Source: SKLM01 sp964514285
Lineage (GTDB): Bacteria > Chloroflexota > Anaerolineae > B4-G1
Length of the DNA: 64,000 nt
Direction of reading: 5' to 3'
NCBI GenBank assembly: GCA_964514285.1
Contig: CAZEQC010000002.1
Coordinates: 58,416-122,415, forward strand
The notes below the pieces were generated by a model that searched no databases, was not told the DNA's origin, and was given only the letters and a program-made list of their open reading frames with translations. The position numbers were made by a program, and so were the translations under genes. Positions 7,495 to 15,162 of the stretch are shown here, in pieces. How positions within the stretch are numbered: position 1 is the first letter of the stretch; each line of letters begins with the position of its first letter.

Positions 7495-8037
7495 TTACTG
7501 GCTCTGGGCCAGAGCCGCTCCCTTGCGCAGCGCCTTCTTATTCAGGTCGAGCAGATGACGATGACGTTCCGGCAAGTGATCATCCAGAGCCTGCTCAACA
7601 GCCTCCAGGGGGACCACGCCAGTGGCGTCCACAAGAGCGCCCAGACAGAGCACGTTAGCCATCCGAACATTTCCCAATTCAGTCGCCATATCGCTGGCCG
7701 GAATGTAGATGACGTGGATATCGTCGCGCTCGCTCTCATCGGGCACCATTGAGTTGTTGACGACGAGCACCCCACCGGGCTTCACAGCCGATTGAAAGGC
7801 CTCCATTGAGGGAATGTTGAGCACGATGGCGGCGCTCGGCCTTCGAACCAATGGCGCGCCAATCTCCTGATCGGCGACGACGACTGTACAGCGAGCTTTC
7901 CCCCCGCGCATCTCGGGTCCGTAAGAGGGGATCCAGGTCACGTGAAGATCCTGTCCCATAGCGGCGTAGCTCAACAACTGACCAGCGAAGAGCGAACCTT
8001 GCCCACCAAAACCGGAGATGATGATTTCCTCTTGCAT
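7495..8037 (-). CDS. korC: 2-oxoacid:ferredoxin oxidoreductase gamma subunit
   Basis: A 180-residue gamma subunit: EEIIISGFGGQGSLFAGQLL at the N-terminus and SYGPEMRGGKARCTVVV are the family signatures (GFGGQG and GPEMRGG). This subunit helps bind CoA and close the active site of the enzyme that oxidises a 2-oxoacid to acyl-CoA and CO2 with ferredoxin as acceptor. It is the last gene of the D-A-B-C operon, 9 bases after korB. Whether the natural substrate is 2-oxoglutarate, branched-chain 2-oxoacids or pyruvate is not decided by sequence; the four-subunit arrangement is typical of Kor and Vor enzymes. Confidence 0.9.
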   Translation of the reverse strand: MQEEIIISGFGGQGSLFAGQLLSYAAMGQDLHVTWIPSYGPEMRGGKARCTVVVADQEIGAPLVRRPSAAIVLNIPSMEAFQSAVKPGGVLVVNNSMVPDESERDDIHVIYIPASDMATELGNVRMANVLCLGALVDATGVVPLEAVEQALDDHLPERHRHLLDLNKKALRKGAALAQSQ

Positions 8038-8046
8038 TGTCGCCTC

Positions 8047-8835
8047 CTAGTCCTCCATCAGGGCACGGACACCTTCACTGACCTTGGTGTCGCCCAGCGG
8101 GAAGTAAGCTACCATGTGTTCTTTGGCCCAATCGAGCGCCTCTTGAGGCGACATTCCCCAGTTGGTGTTACACGTCGACAGCACCTCGACCATGGCAAAA
8201 CCCAAGCCCTCCAGTTGAGCGCGGAAAGCGGTCTTGATGGCCCGCTTGGTGCGCCGGATGCCGCGCACGTCGAAGACGGCCTGTCGAGTAACGTAGGCAG
8301 CGCCGGGAAGGCCGCCAATCAGCTCGGCCATACGGATCGGATGCCCGGCGGCCTGTACGTCACGGCCCGTCGGGGATGACGTGGTCACCTGATCAGGCAG
8401 CGTGGTCGGTGCCATCTGGCCACCCGTCATACCGTAGATCGCGTTGTTGACGAAAACCGTGGTGATCAACTCGCCGCGATTCGCAGCGTGGATGATCTCC
8501 GCCGTGCCAATCGCTGCCAGGTCGCCATCGCCCTGATAGGTGAAGACCACGCTGTCGGGGCTGACACGTTTGATGCCGGTAGCCATCGCAGGAGCACGGC
8601 CATGAGCGGCCTCGGCGAAATCCGCATCGAAGTAGTTATATGCAAGAACCGAACATCCTACCGGTGCGATACCGATCGTCCTACCCCGAACGTCAAGCTC
8701 ATCCAACACCTCTGCCACGAGGCGATGAATCGTCCCATGTGTGCAGCCAGGACAGTAGTGTGTATCAGCCTCGGTCAAGCTCTCAGGGTAATCGTAGACA
8801 AGCTCCATATCTTGAGGAACCTCAACAGTCGCCAT
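8047..8835 (-). CDS. korB: 2-oxoacid:ferredoxin oxidoreductase beta subunit (TPP-binding)
   Basis: A 262-residue beta subunit with YCPGCTHGTIHRL near the start, followed by PVGCSVLAYNYFD, AHGRAPAMATGIK and the TPP/Mg motif YQGDGDLAAIG...NNAIYGMTGGQ. These are standard for the TPP-binding subunit, which performs the decarboxylation. The Cys residues of CPGC and GC(S) probably hold a proximal iron-sulfur cluster, as in related enzymes. The ATG is 1 base after the alpha subunit stop, so the genes are coupled. Confidence 0.92.
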   Translation of the reverse strand: MATVEVPQDMELVYDYPESLTEADTHYCPGCTHGTIHRLVAEVLDELDVRGRTIGIAPVGCSVLAYNYFDADFAEAAHGRAPAMATGIKRVSPDSVVFTYQGDGDLAAIGTAEIIHAANRGELITTVFVNNAIYGMTGGQMAPTTLPDQVTTSSPTGRDVQAAGHPIRMAELIGGLPGAAYVTRQAVFDVRGIRRTKRAIKTAFRAQLEGLGFAMVEVLSTCNTNWGMSPQEALDWAKEHMVAYFPLGDTKVSEGVRALMED

Positions 8836-8836
8836 A

Positions 8837-9919
8837 TTACTGTGCCTCCTGTCCGCCGTGGATCATCTTGGCTAGTTTCTCGAGCTCGGGCAGAATATCG
8901 TCAGCCAGGGGAATGATACCGCCCATCCGGCCGTAGAACGTCACCGGGCAGCGCCCCTCGACCGCAAGGCGTACATCCTCAACCATCTGCCCCGCACTCA
9001 TCTCCACCGTCAGAACGCCCTGGACCTGCTCGGCGAGTTCGGCGATGCGCTCACTGGGGAAGGGCCAGAGCGTGACAGGCCGCAACAGCCCCACATTGAT
9101 TCCCATATCCCGCGCGTCTCGGACCACCGACTGACAGATGCGTCCCACAGTGCCGAAGGCCACCAGGAGCAGATCCGCGTCCTCTGTATCGTATTCCTTC
9201 CACCGGACCTCGTTGGTGGCGATTTCCTGCAGCTTCGCCTGCAGGCGAAGGTTAACCTCCTCCAGATTCTCGGCCCCCAAGTATAGAGACGTGATTATGT
9301 TCGGATCGCGGTCATCAGCACCGGTCAACGCCCAATCAGGCCGTTCCTCGGGGGACCGCACCGGACGCATTGGAGGCAGTTCTGCCGGTTCCATCATCTG
9401 TCCAATCGATCCGTCCGCCACCACCATCGTGATGGTCCGGTACTTCTCGGCCAGGTCGAAGGCCAGCACCATATCGTCGATGAGCTCCTGCACGTTGGCG
9501 GGAGCCAAGACGATCATATGGAAATCGCCGTGACCCGCCATCTTCACAGACTGGAAGTAGTCGCCCTGAGCCGGCTGGATGTTGCCTAAGCCTGGCCCAC
9601 CACGCATGACGTTCACCAGAACAACGGGCACCTCGGAACAGGCGATGTAGGAAAGCCCCTCCTGCATCAGGCTGATACCGGGGCTTGAGGACGACGTCAT
9701 CACCCGCACCCCGGCACTGGCAGCGCCATAGACCATATTGATGGCAGCAACCTCGCTTTCGGCCTGAAGGAACACCCGATCCAGCTCGGGGAGACGCTTC
9801 GAGAGATGCTCCAGGGCCTCGCTCTGCGGTGTGATGGGATAGCCAAAGAAGGCCTCCAGACCTGCGCGGACAGCCGCCTCAGCGAATGCTTCGTTTCCCT
9901 CCAAGAGTTCCTTTGCCAT
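8837..9919 (-). CDS. korA: 2-oxoacid:ferredoxin oxidoreductase alpha subunit
   Basis: With the ATG at 9919 the protein has 360 residues and starts MAKELLEGNEAFAEAAVRAGLEA, like other KorA proteins; GGGAGGT sits 6-7 bases upstream. An open frame extends 40 codons further but would overlap the ferredoxin gene and has no homology. Visible blocks are FFGYPITPQSEALEHL, FLQAESEVAAINMVYGAA, TSSSSPGISLMQEG and GGPGLGNIQPAQGDYFQ. The alpha subunit forms the pyrimidine-binding domain and the transketolase C-terminal-like domain. The start is 2 bases after the korD stop. Confidence 0.92.
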   Translation of the reverse strand: MAKELLEGNEAFAEAAVRAGLEAFFGYPITPQSEALEHLSKRLPELDRVFLQAESEVAAINMVYGAASAGVRVMTSSSSPGISLMQEGLSYIACSEVPVVLVNVMRGGPGLGNIQPAQGDYFQSVKMAGHGDFHMIVLAPANVQELIDDMVLAFDLAEKYRTITMVVADGSIGQMMEPAELPPMRPVRSPEERPDWALTGADDRDPNIITSLYLGAENLEEVNLRLQAKLQEIATNEVRWKEYDTEDADLLLVAFGTVGRICQSVVRDARDMGINVGLLRPVTLWPFPSERIAELAEQVQGVLTVEMSAGQMVEDVRLAVEGRCPVTFYGRMGGIIPLADDILPELEKLAKMIHGGQEAQ

Positions 9920-9921
9920 GT

Positions 9922-10188
9922 CTACCTCCCAGCAGCCGATGCAGAGCGACTGCGTCGACGCTCTCGCTTCCGCCTGCGTCGGTACACAGTGAAGACTACG
10001 TCGGGACAGATGGTGGCGCACATCGCGCAACCCGTGCACTTCTCTGGATCAGTCACCTCGACAGGGTTGTGTCCCTTGACGTTGAACCGATCCTCTGCTA
10101 ATTCGAGGATCTCCACGGGGCAGACGCTGACACACAAGCCACACCCCTTGCAGCGATCCTCGTTGATAATAACCATACCTCGCGCCAT
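9922..10188 (-). CDS. korD: 2-oxoacid:ferredoxin oxidoreductase delta (ferredoxin) subunit
   Basis: An 88-residue protein with two [4Fe-4S] motifs, CKGCGLCVSVCP and CTGCAMCATICP, the electron exit path of the complex. The ATG at 10188 was chosen because GGAGG lies 7 bases upstream; the preceding in-frame start adds only 6 residues. The C-terminus is unusually basic (VYRRRRKRERRRSRS), an extension not needed for cluster binding that might contact an acidic partner. First gene of the operon. Confidence 0.9.
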   Translation of the reverse strand: MARGMVIINEDRCKGCGLCVSVCPVEILELAEDRFNVKGHNPVEVTDPEKCTGCAMCATICPDVVFTVYRRRRKRERRRSRSASAAGR

Positions 10189-10223
10189 TACTTTGCCTCC
10201 AAGCACCTAGAGTAAAAGCTATG

Positions 10224-10274
10224 CGTAGAACGCGATGGGCGGAGAGAGCGTGAAGAAGGGTCTCACGTTCTACG
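10224..10274. repeat. 9-bp inverted repeat in the kor operon leader
   Basis: CGTAGAACG (10224-10232) and its complement CGTTCTACG (10266-10274) flank a 33-base interval between korD and the acetyltransferase gene. A TATACT box occurs at 10305-10300 on the minus strand without a clear -35, so the repeat would fall in the korD leader. It could be a hairpin or a dispersed repeat copy; nothing else was recognised in 10207-10396. Confidence 0.4.
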
Positions 10275-10396
10275 TTTCAAATCGCAAACACTTCCTGGCA
10301 GTATACTACGTGGTCATGCCCTGTTTCTATAGTGTGCCACGTCCCCCGTCCACGAGCGAAAACTCACAAACTGCGCCAAGCTCAAGGATTCGGTCT

Positions 10397-11248
10397 CTAT
10401 ACGGTACATTGTGCTATGATCATTTCGCGATGCTTCTCGAACCCCAAATGCTCATAGAAGGGGAGGGCCTCGGCGTTCTCTTTCAGAACCTGCAGAAAGA
10501 CCGAGTAGCCCCCCAGCGTGAGGTCACGCAACAAAGCCGCGACAACCTGCGCCCCATACCCTTGTCGTCGGTATGCCCTGGCCGTGACGATGTTGCCGAT
10601 CTCGGCAGCCTGATCCAGCACGAGACGCGTGCCGCCCTGAGCAATGAGCTGGCGACGGGGGCTGCTTCGGGTTGGATGCCAGATGCCATACCACGGACCG
10701 CGGCCCAGGGGATTGCGCTCGAAGGCCTTCAAATCCTCAACTCGGGCAAGAGCGCGCATCTCGGCGAGGTGGGAGGGCCCCAGGGGCACCGCCTTCCCAG
10801 GATCAAGATTGAGAGCATCGCCGCGAAAGACCATTTGCCACTCTGGATAGATGTCGAGCACCTGATAGGCCGCCTCTAGACGTGGCCTATCCCTCTCAGC
10901 CACCAGACAAGCAAAGGTCTCGTTAGGCGCCACCAGGCGTCGAGTCAGGTCCGCTATACGCCTTGAGGTTTCTTCGCAAGGGGACGCTCTGTCGCGACTA
11001 CAAAAGGCAATGGCAGCAAAAGGAAGTCCATCGTAGCGGGCGACCAGCGTCTGGCTATCGCCGGCAAAACGGCAATCTTTGGTGAGGGTGGTTACGTCAG
11101 CGATGAAGGTGAAGAACGCCAGGGCGCGGTCCAGGTCTCGACGCTGCCAAAGCAGACAAATCTCGCGCCAAGCGGCAAGGCTTTCTGCTGCAATGCCCAC
11201 ATCGGCATCAAGCAGGGAATCAGCCTGGACCGCTGCACGATTCAACAT
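10397..11248 (-). CDS. GNAT-family N-acetyltransferase
   Basis: A 283-residue protein counting from the ATG at 11248. The C-terminal third is a GNAT (FR47-like) domain: EIGNIVTARAYRRQGYGAQVVAALLRDL contains the acetyl-CoA loop RRQGYGAQ, and NAEALPFYEHLGFEKHREM is the usual end. The N-terminal part (about 1-130) is divergent. Substrate unknown. The start was chosen because a consensus promoter (TTGACG-17-TATAAT) lies immediately upstream, making the possible TTG start at 11287 part of the -35 box. The -10 box ends 10 bases before the ATG and there is no Shine-Dalgarno, so the mRNA is probably almost leaderless. Confidence 0.78.
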   Translation of the reverse strand: MLNRAAVQADSLLDADVGIAAESLAAWREICLLWQRRDLDRALAFFTFIADVTTLTKDCRFAGDSQTLVARYDGLPFAAIAFCSRDRASPCEETSRRIADLTRRLVAPNETFACLVAERDRPRLEAAYQVLDIYPEWQMVFRGDALNLDPGKAVPLGPSHLAEMRALARVEDLKAFERNPLGRGPWYGIWHPTRSSPRRQLIAQGGTRLVLDQAAEIGNIVTARAYRRQGYGAQVVAALLRDLTLGGYSVFLQVLKENAEALPFYEHLGFEKHREMIIAQCTV

Positions 11249-11258
11249 TCTGGAGATT

Positions 11259-11287
11259 ATTATACTACTCCGGGCTTTGGTCGTCAA
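11259..11287 (-). promoter_or_regulatory. Consensus promoter embedded in the end of the upstream gene
   Basis: TTGACG (11287-11282), 17 bases, TATAAT (11264-11259). It overlaps the last codons of the preceding gene and directs a start near 11252, about 4 bases before the acetyltransferase ATG. Confidence 0.8.
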
Positions 11288-11816
11288 TCACGCTTTGCCA
11301 GATGGGACGCGCCAGTTGCTCCTCAGTCTGTTGCAACGCTGCGTTCAGATCTCTGAGGTAGCTGACCAGAGGGGTCTTAGAGAGGGCGATCTCCACGGGC
11401 ACGTCGACTTCCAGGGGTACCACAGTGGTGACGTCGACCGTCTGGCTAACTGGTACGCTCACCTCCATGTCGATAGGAAAGACAGCCTCGATCGGCACCG
11501 CCAGATCGTACGTCCTGAAGCCAAGGTTGACAGGCACGACAACGGTGGTGCTGACGGGCACGACGGCGTTGATGGGCACCTGAAGGGTCTCATTGAGCGG
11601 AATCTCGGTCGACACTGGAATCTCTTGATCCACGGCGACAGTGTAGGAAAACGTATCATCAGCAAGCTGTGACACCGGTGCTCGCGCATCCTTGACCGCT
11701 CGATGCATCGTCCGTCGAAACTGAAGAAATGATAAGATCGTGACACCGTTGAGTGCCAAGGAGAGCAGGGCTAGCATCGCCAGCAGACCAAGGGCTGCGA
11801 GATAACCTCTCTTCAT
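11265..11816 (-). CDS. Membrane-anchored protein with short beta-type repeats, unknown function
   Basis: A 183-residue protein. Residues about 5-30 are a hydrophobic anchor. From about 57 to 150 it repeats a short Pro-hydrophobic unit (IPVSTEIPLNETLQVPINAV, VVPVSTTVVVPV, VSVPVSQTVDVTTVVPLEV), with VP or IP every 6-8 residues; this pattern suggests stacked short strands outside the membrane. A helical tail (LRDLNAALQQTEEQLARP) ends the protein. No family is recognised. The gene is about 16 bases upstream of the acetyltransferase ATG, but the latter has its own promoter. No strong promoter was found upstream; a TATACT box at 11964-11959 lacks a good -35. Confidence 0.65.
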   Translation of the reverse strand: MKRGYLAALGLLAMLALLSLALNGVTILSFLQFRRTMHRAVKDARAPVSQLADDTFSYTVAVDQEIPVSTEIPLNETLQVPINAVVPVSTTVVVPVNLGFRTYDLAVPIEAVFPIDMEVSVPVSQTVDVTTVVPLEVDVPVEIALSKTPLVSYLRDLNAALQQTEEQLARPIWQSVIDDQSPE

Positions 11817-12020
11817 CGATAGACTCCTTCATGCAAGGTATTGCGGCATAGGACGGCGATAGGGGGAACAACGGAAATACCGACGATGTCGGACAACTCC
11901 GGAAGAAAGAGGATCGTTTGGACATAGCCCACACACCAGAAGCTCAACCGGCGACCTAAGTATACCACTCCAACCCCCAGAGGAAAAGCACGAACGACCA
12001 GATAGGCATCGCCTATGCGG

Positions 12021-12048
12021 TTGTCTGACCCTCGCCTTGTGCTATAAT
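12021..12048 (+). promoter_or_regulatory. Promoter of the DUF3048 lipoprotein gene
   Basis: TTGTCT (12021-12026), 16 bases, TATAAT (12043-12048), about 45 bases ahead of the start codon at 12101. Confidence 0.7.
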
Positions 12049-12100
12049 GCGGCCCGCGCCGATGAGGTTACATACACTGAGGTGGTGAAAGGGAGACGAG

Positions 12101-13315
12101 ATGATGGATACGGAGCACGGACGACGGCTTCGGACGTTGACGCTGGTCGCGGCTGGCCTGGCTGGAGCTGTACTCGTTTCTGGGCTGTTGGGTAGCTGTA
12201 CGGATAGCACGCCCCCCGCAACGCCGACGCCGACCCGGACACTAGCGCCTCCCACGCCGACGCCAACATCGCAACCGACCGCGACTCCCTCCCCGACAGC
12301 GACCCCCTTGCCCACAGCGACGCCGTCGCCCACACCGTGGCCCGAGAACGTGAACCCGCTCACCGGAGAGGTGATGGACGATGAGAGCAAGCTGAATCGT
12401 GTCCCAGTGGCGATTAAGATCTCCAACTGGCCTGGACAGTACGTACGGCCTCAGTCCGGGATCGACAGCGCAGACATCATCTACGAGCACTACAACGAAG
12501 GGTGGTTCGCTACTCGCTGGACTGCGATCTTCCTTGGCAGCTCGCCAGAGCAAGTGGGTCCGATAAGGAGCGGTCGGATCATTGACCTGGAACTGCCAGC
12601 GATGTATAAAGCTGTCTTCGCCAACTCCGGCTTCAGCAACGGCGTTGTGCGGCTCTTTCGGAACTCGGACCTCTATCCTGACTGGGTCGTGTCTGACAGT
12701 CTCCCAGAGACCATCCAACCACGTCCGTTCTACCGAGATCAGAGCCGTGATGTCCCCCTGGAACACACGATGTACACCAGCCCTGCGCTGGTGCGCGAGT
12801 GGGCAGCAGCGCGAGGGATTGAGGGTGAACAAGACCTGGAGGGCGTGAAGTTCTCCGAACAGCCGACCTCTGAGATGAAGGCGACGGGCCCGGCGAACGT
12901 GATTGAGATTCCCTGGAACCGGCTCATGACAACGTGGCGCTACGACGAGGCCAGCTCCCGGTACCTCCGATGGACCGATGGGACCGCGCACGTCGACGCG
13001 CTCAGCGGGGAGCAGCTTAGCGTCGCCAACGTGGTGGTGCTTCACGTCCCCCAGTGGAACACTGACATCGTGGAGGATCCCCACAGCGGGGCACTCTCGA
13101 TCCGTTGGGCTCTATGGAACGATGACAACCCGCATCGCCCGGCCATTCTGTTGCGCGATGGCAAGCGCTACGACGGCATCTGGAATCGGGAGGAAAGGGA
13201 GGATATGCTCACGTTGGAGACCGAGGACGGTGAGATGCTCCCCTTCAAAGTTGGCAGCACGTTCTTCGAGGTCGTCCCTCTGGGCGACAGAGCCATCGAG
13301 ATCACCATCGAATAG
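12101..13315 (+). CDS. DUF3048 (YerB-like) lipoprotein
   Basis: A 404-residue exported lipoprotein. A twin-arginine-free signal with lipobox LLGSC places the lipidated Cys at 33, followed by a Thr-Pro linker (about 38-78). The folded part begins with NPLTGEVMDDESKLNRVPVAIKI and continues with GIDSADIIYEHYNEG, FLGSSPEQVGPIRSGRIIDLEL and PGNRL-like regions, all typical of DUF3048 proteins related to B. subtilis YerB. The C-terminal domain ends WNREEREDMLTLETEDG. The family is extracytoplasmic and uncharacterised; a cell-wall role is only suspected. GGGAG precedes the ATG. It is monocistronic and converges on the AMMECR1 gene. Confidence 0.88.
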   Translation: MMDTEHGRRLRTLTLVAAGLAGAVLVSGLLGSCTDSTPPATPTPTRTLAPPTPTPTSQPTATPSPTATPLPTATPSPTPWPENVNPLTGEVMDDESKLNRVPVAIKISNWPGQYVRPQSGIDSADIIYEHYNEGWFATRWTAIFLGSSPEQVGPIRSGRIIDLELPAMYKAVFANSGFSNGVVRLFRNSDLYPDWVVSDSLPETIQPRPFYRDQSRDVPLEHTMYTSPALVREWAAARGIEGEQDLEGVKFSEQPTSEMKATGPANVIEIPWNRLMTTWRYDEASSRYLRWTDGTAHVDALSGEQLSVANVVVLHVPQWNTDIVEDPHSGALSIRWALWNDDNPHRPAILLRDGKRYDGIWNREEREDMLTLETEDGEMLPFKVGSTFFEVVPLGDRAIEITIE

Positions 13316-13378
13316 CGAGGGACCAGACAGTGGAGCGAAGCCGCCACCCATCGCTCGGACCTATCCTGAACTCACGGC

Positions 13379-13945
13379 TTAGGGCTCTTTGAACTTCTCA
13401 ACCTGATAGGTGAAGACGTCAAGATCCCCACTCGAATAGGCGTCCGGGGTAAGGCCAGCCTTAAGGCAGAGTCGATGGAGGAACTGACGCTCGTCCGTCA
13501 ACTTCTCCCACACCTGAGGGAGAAACGTGGCTCGATGCCACCCGCGCTCGATGACCACGCCATCCACGCCCGGCCGCAGCTTGTCGCACAGATCCTCGAC
13601 GTCGCGATAGTGAAGAGGTTCAGGCTGACTCAGCACGGAAACCTCGATAGTGAGCTCGTCCACTTCGTCTGGCTCGACGGGGGGAAAGCGAGGATCACGA
13701 CGTGCTGCCCCTGCGGCATTCTGCTGAACGTCCACGGCCAAGGGACGCCGCGCCTCAAGCGACCCGATACAGCCACGGAGACAATCATGTTTGTTCAACG
13801 TGACGAAGCTCGCCCCCTGCCGCCGGAGAGCCTCAGGGACAGTGTCCATATCAATGGCTGGCGGGTCGTGACCCCGAGCGACGTGGACGACCGATTCTCG
13901 CGCCAAGTCGAGCAGATACGTCCGATCCTCCTTCGAAAGCGACAT
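13379..13945 (-). CDS. amrA: AMMECR1-domain protein (AmmeMemoRadiSam system protein A)
   Basis: A 188-residue AMMECR1-domain protein: FVTLNKHDCLRGCIGSLEARRPLAVDV contains the conserved LRGCIG motif, followed by AAARRDPRFPPV-like and ELTIEVSVLSQPEPL. In bacteria this protein is encoded with a MEMO homologue and a radical-SAM enzyme. It starts 24 bases after the MEMO-like gene, in the same direction. The biochemical role is not established; an RNA- or protein-modifying system is suspected for the family. The radical-SAM partner is not in the window. Confidence 0.88.
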   Translation of the reverse strand: MSLSKEDRTYLLDLARESVVHVARGHDPPAIDMDTVPEALRRQGASFVTLNKHDCLRGCIGSLEARRPLAVDVQQNAAGAARRDPRFPPVEPDEVDELTIEVSVLSQPEPLHYRDVEDLCDKLRPGVDGVVIERGWHRATFLPQVWEKLTDERQFLHRLCLKAGLTPDAYSSGDLDVFTYQVEKFKEP

Positions 13946-13969
13946 CCTCCCCCCTCTCCCTGGTCAGGG

Positions 13970-14770
13970 TCAGCTCGTGTAGGCGATGGCGCCATAACCC
14001 ACCACGCGGGACCTGCTGCCGGCCGTATCCCCGGAATTGCGGTAGTCCAGCAGGTGCGGCACCCATGCCTTGCGCTCGGCGATGTCCATAAGCGTCATGA
14101 CAGGCGCTCGACCGCAAGCCTCTCCCTCCTGGACGCCTTTCACGCTCCCGTCTAACAACGCATCCAAGAAGGCCCGATCTCGCTGCCGCGCTTGATCGTA
14201 GGAATGGAAGTGGCTCAAGTCACTGGAAACAACGATCAGGTCCTCCTCTTCGAGGCGATCAACCAGATCCAGGACTACTTCCTGAGGGTTGACTTGCCCA
14301 AAGAGCATCGGTATAAGCTTGAATTCGGCAAGCGAGACCTGGAGGAAAGGGATCTCGACCTCAAGGCAGTGCTCTGGCTCGTGCGCGCTTGACGCGGTCG
14401 TGTAGAAAGGCGCTGTCTCGAGCATATCGGCGACGCGATCGACAGCAACAGGGGCATCGCCCAGAGGCGTTCGGAAAGCGGCGTAGTTGCCCAAAGCCAC
14501 GCCATTCACAGGGACTCGATGGGCGGGGCCAAGCAGAAAGACAGTTCGCTCTCTGTCGGGAAGCCGCTTCAGAGCCTTGAAGGCATAACCGGCCGTCGCC
14601 CCGGAATAGACGTAGCCGGCGTGGGGAGCGATCACAGCTCTCACCCCGTCGACGTCATCGGGAAGCGACGCCCGGCTGATGTATTCCTCGACGTCACGTC
14701 GCAACAGATCAGGATCTGCTGGATAGAACTGGCCCACGACAGCGGGCTGACGAACAAGTCGTTCAGACAT
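13970..14770 (-). CDS. amrB: MEMO1 family protein (AmmeMemoRadiSam system protein B)
   Basis: A 266-residue protein of the MEMO family, structurally related to extradiol dioxygenases. The residues that bind copper or iron in human MEMO1 have counterparts: His50 (PHAGYVYSG), His84 (GPAHRVPV), His187/189 (SDLSHFHSYD) and Cys219 (EACGRAPV). Length and domain are complete. It is the first gene of the amrB-amrA pair. A TATAAT box at 14846-14841 on the minus strand is the likely -10, with a poor -35. Confidence 0.9.
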   Translation of the reverse strand: MSERLVRQPAVVGQFYPADPDLLRRDVEEYISRASLPDDVDGVRAVIAPHAGYVYSGATAGYAFKALKRLPDRERTVFLLGPAHRVPVNGVALGNYAAFRTPLGDAPVAVDRVADMLETAPFYTTASSAHEPEHCLEVEIPFLQVSLAEFKLIPMLFGQVNPQEVVLDLVDRLEEEDLIVVSSDLSHFHSYDQARQRDRAFLDALLDGSVKGVQEGEACGRAPVMTLMDIAERKAWVPHLLDYRNSGDTAGSRSRVVGYGAIAYTS

Positions 14771-14841
14771 CAGTCACCTCCGTAGGGTCCGTAAAGACCG
14801 CAAAGGGCTCTCACCATGCTTTTTGCACTCAACCAATGGTA

Positions 14842-14988
14842 TTATAACATCCCAAGGCATAACTTGCCACCGCCGCGAAGACCGACAGCCTGGGCGCCAT
14901 AATGGACGAAGAACCCGACGTTCTCCTTGGTGTCGAAAATGTCGTAGAGATGGGCCGATTTCTCGTATCCACGCATAGCGTTGGTCAT
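14842..14988 (-). pseudogene. Truncated class I SAM-methyltransferase N-terminus (remnant)
   Basis: The frame starting ATG at 14988 gives 48 residues before TAA. MRGYEKSAHLYDIFDTKENVGFFVHY resembles the opening helix of class I methyltransferases of the 'YDxIAHLYD' type, but everything that should follow, including the SAM-binding GxGxG motif, is missing. The remaining residues are Gly-rich and end. It is best read as the stump of a deleted gene; a real 48-residue protein is possible but less likely. The stump overlaps the amrB -10 region. Confidence 0.4.
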
Positions 14989-15075
14989 CACCCCCATCCC
15001 AAGTATATCACGAAACGCATCCAGACGCATCAACCCTGTGAACCCTGGTCTCGCGCAGGGGCAGGCACCGCCGCC

Positions 15076-15104
15076 TTGCCGTGAACGCAATATCGATCTA
15101 GAAT
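15076..15104 (+). promoter_or_regulatory. Promoter of rarA
   Basis: TTGCCG (15076-15081), 17 bases, TAGAAT (15099-15104). Leader to the ATG at 15163 is about 50 bases. Confidence 0.6.
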
Positions 15105-15162
15105 ATGCTGGATCACAGGAAAGGAACCCGTTGGATGGTACAGAGAGTGGGTATCGTTGGTT

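Noticed and set aside
9920..10039. A 40-codon N-terminal extension of the alpha subunit of the oxidoreductase
   Set aside because: It overlaps the ferredoxin subunit gene and shows no homology; the internal ATG at 9919 has GGGAGGT in front.
11249..11287. TTG start at 11287 for the acetyltransferase
   Set aside because: The TTG is part of a consensus -35 box whose -10 lies downstream, so it would precede the transcript start.
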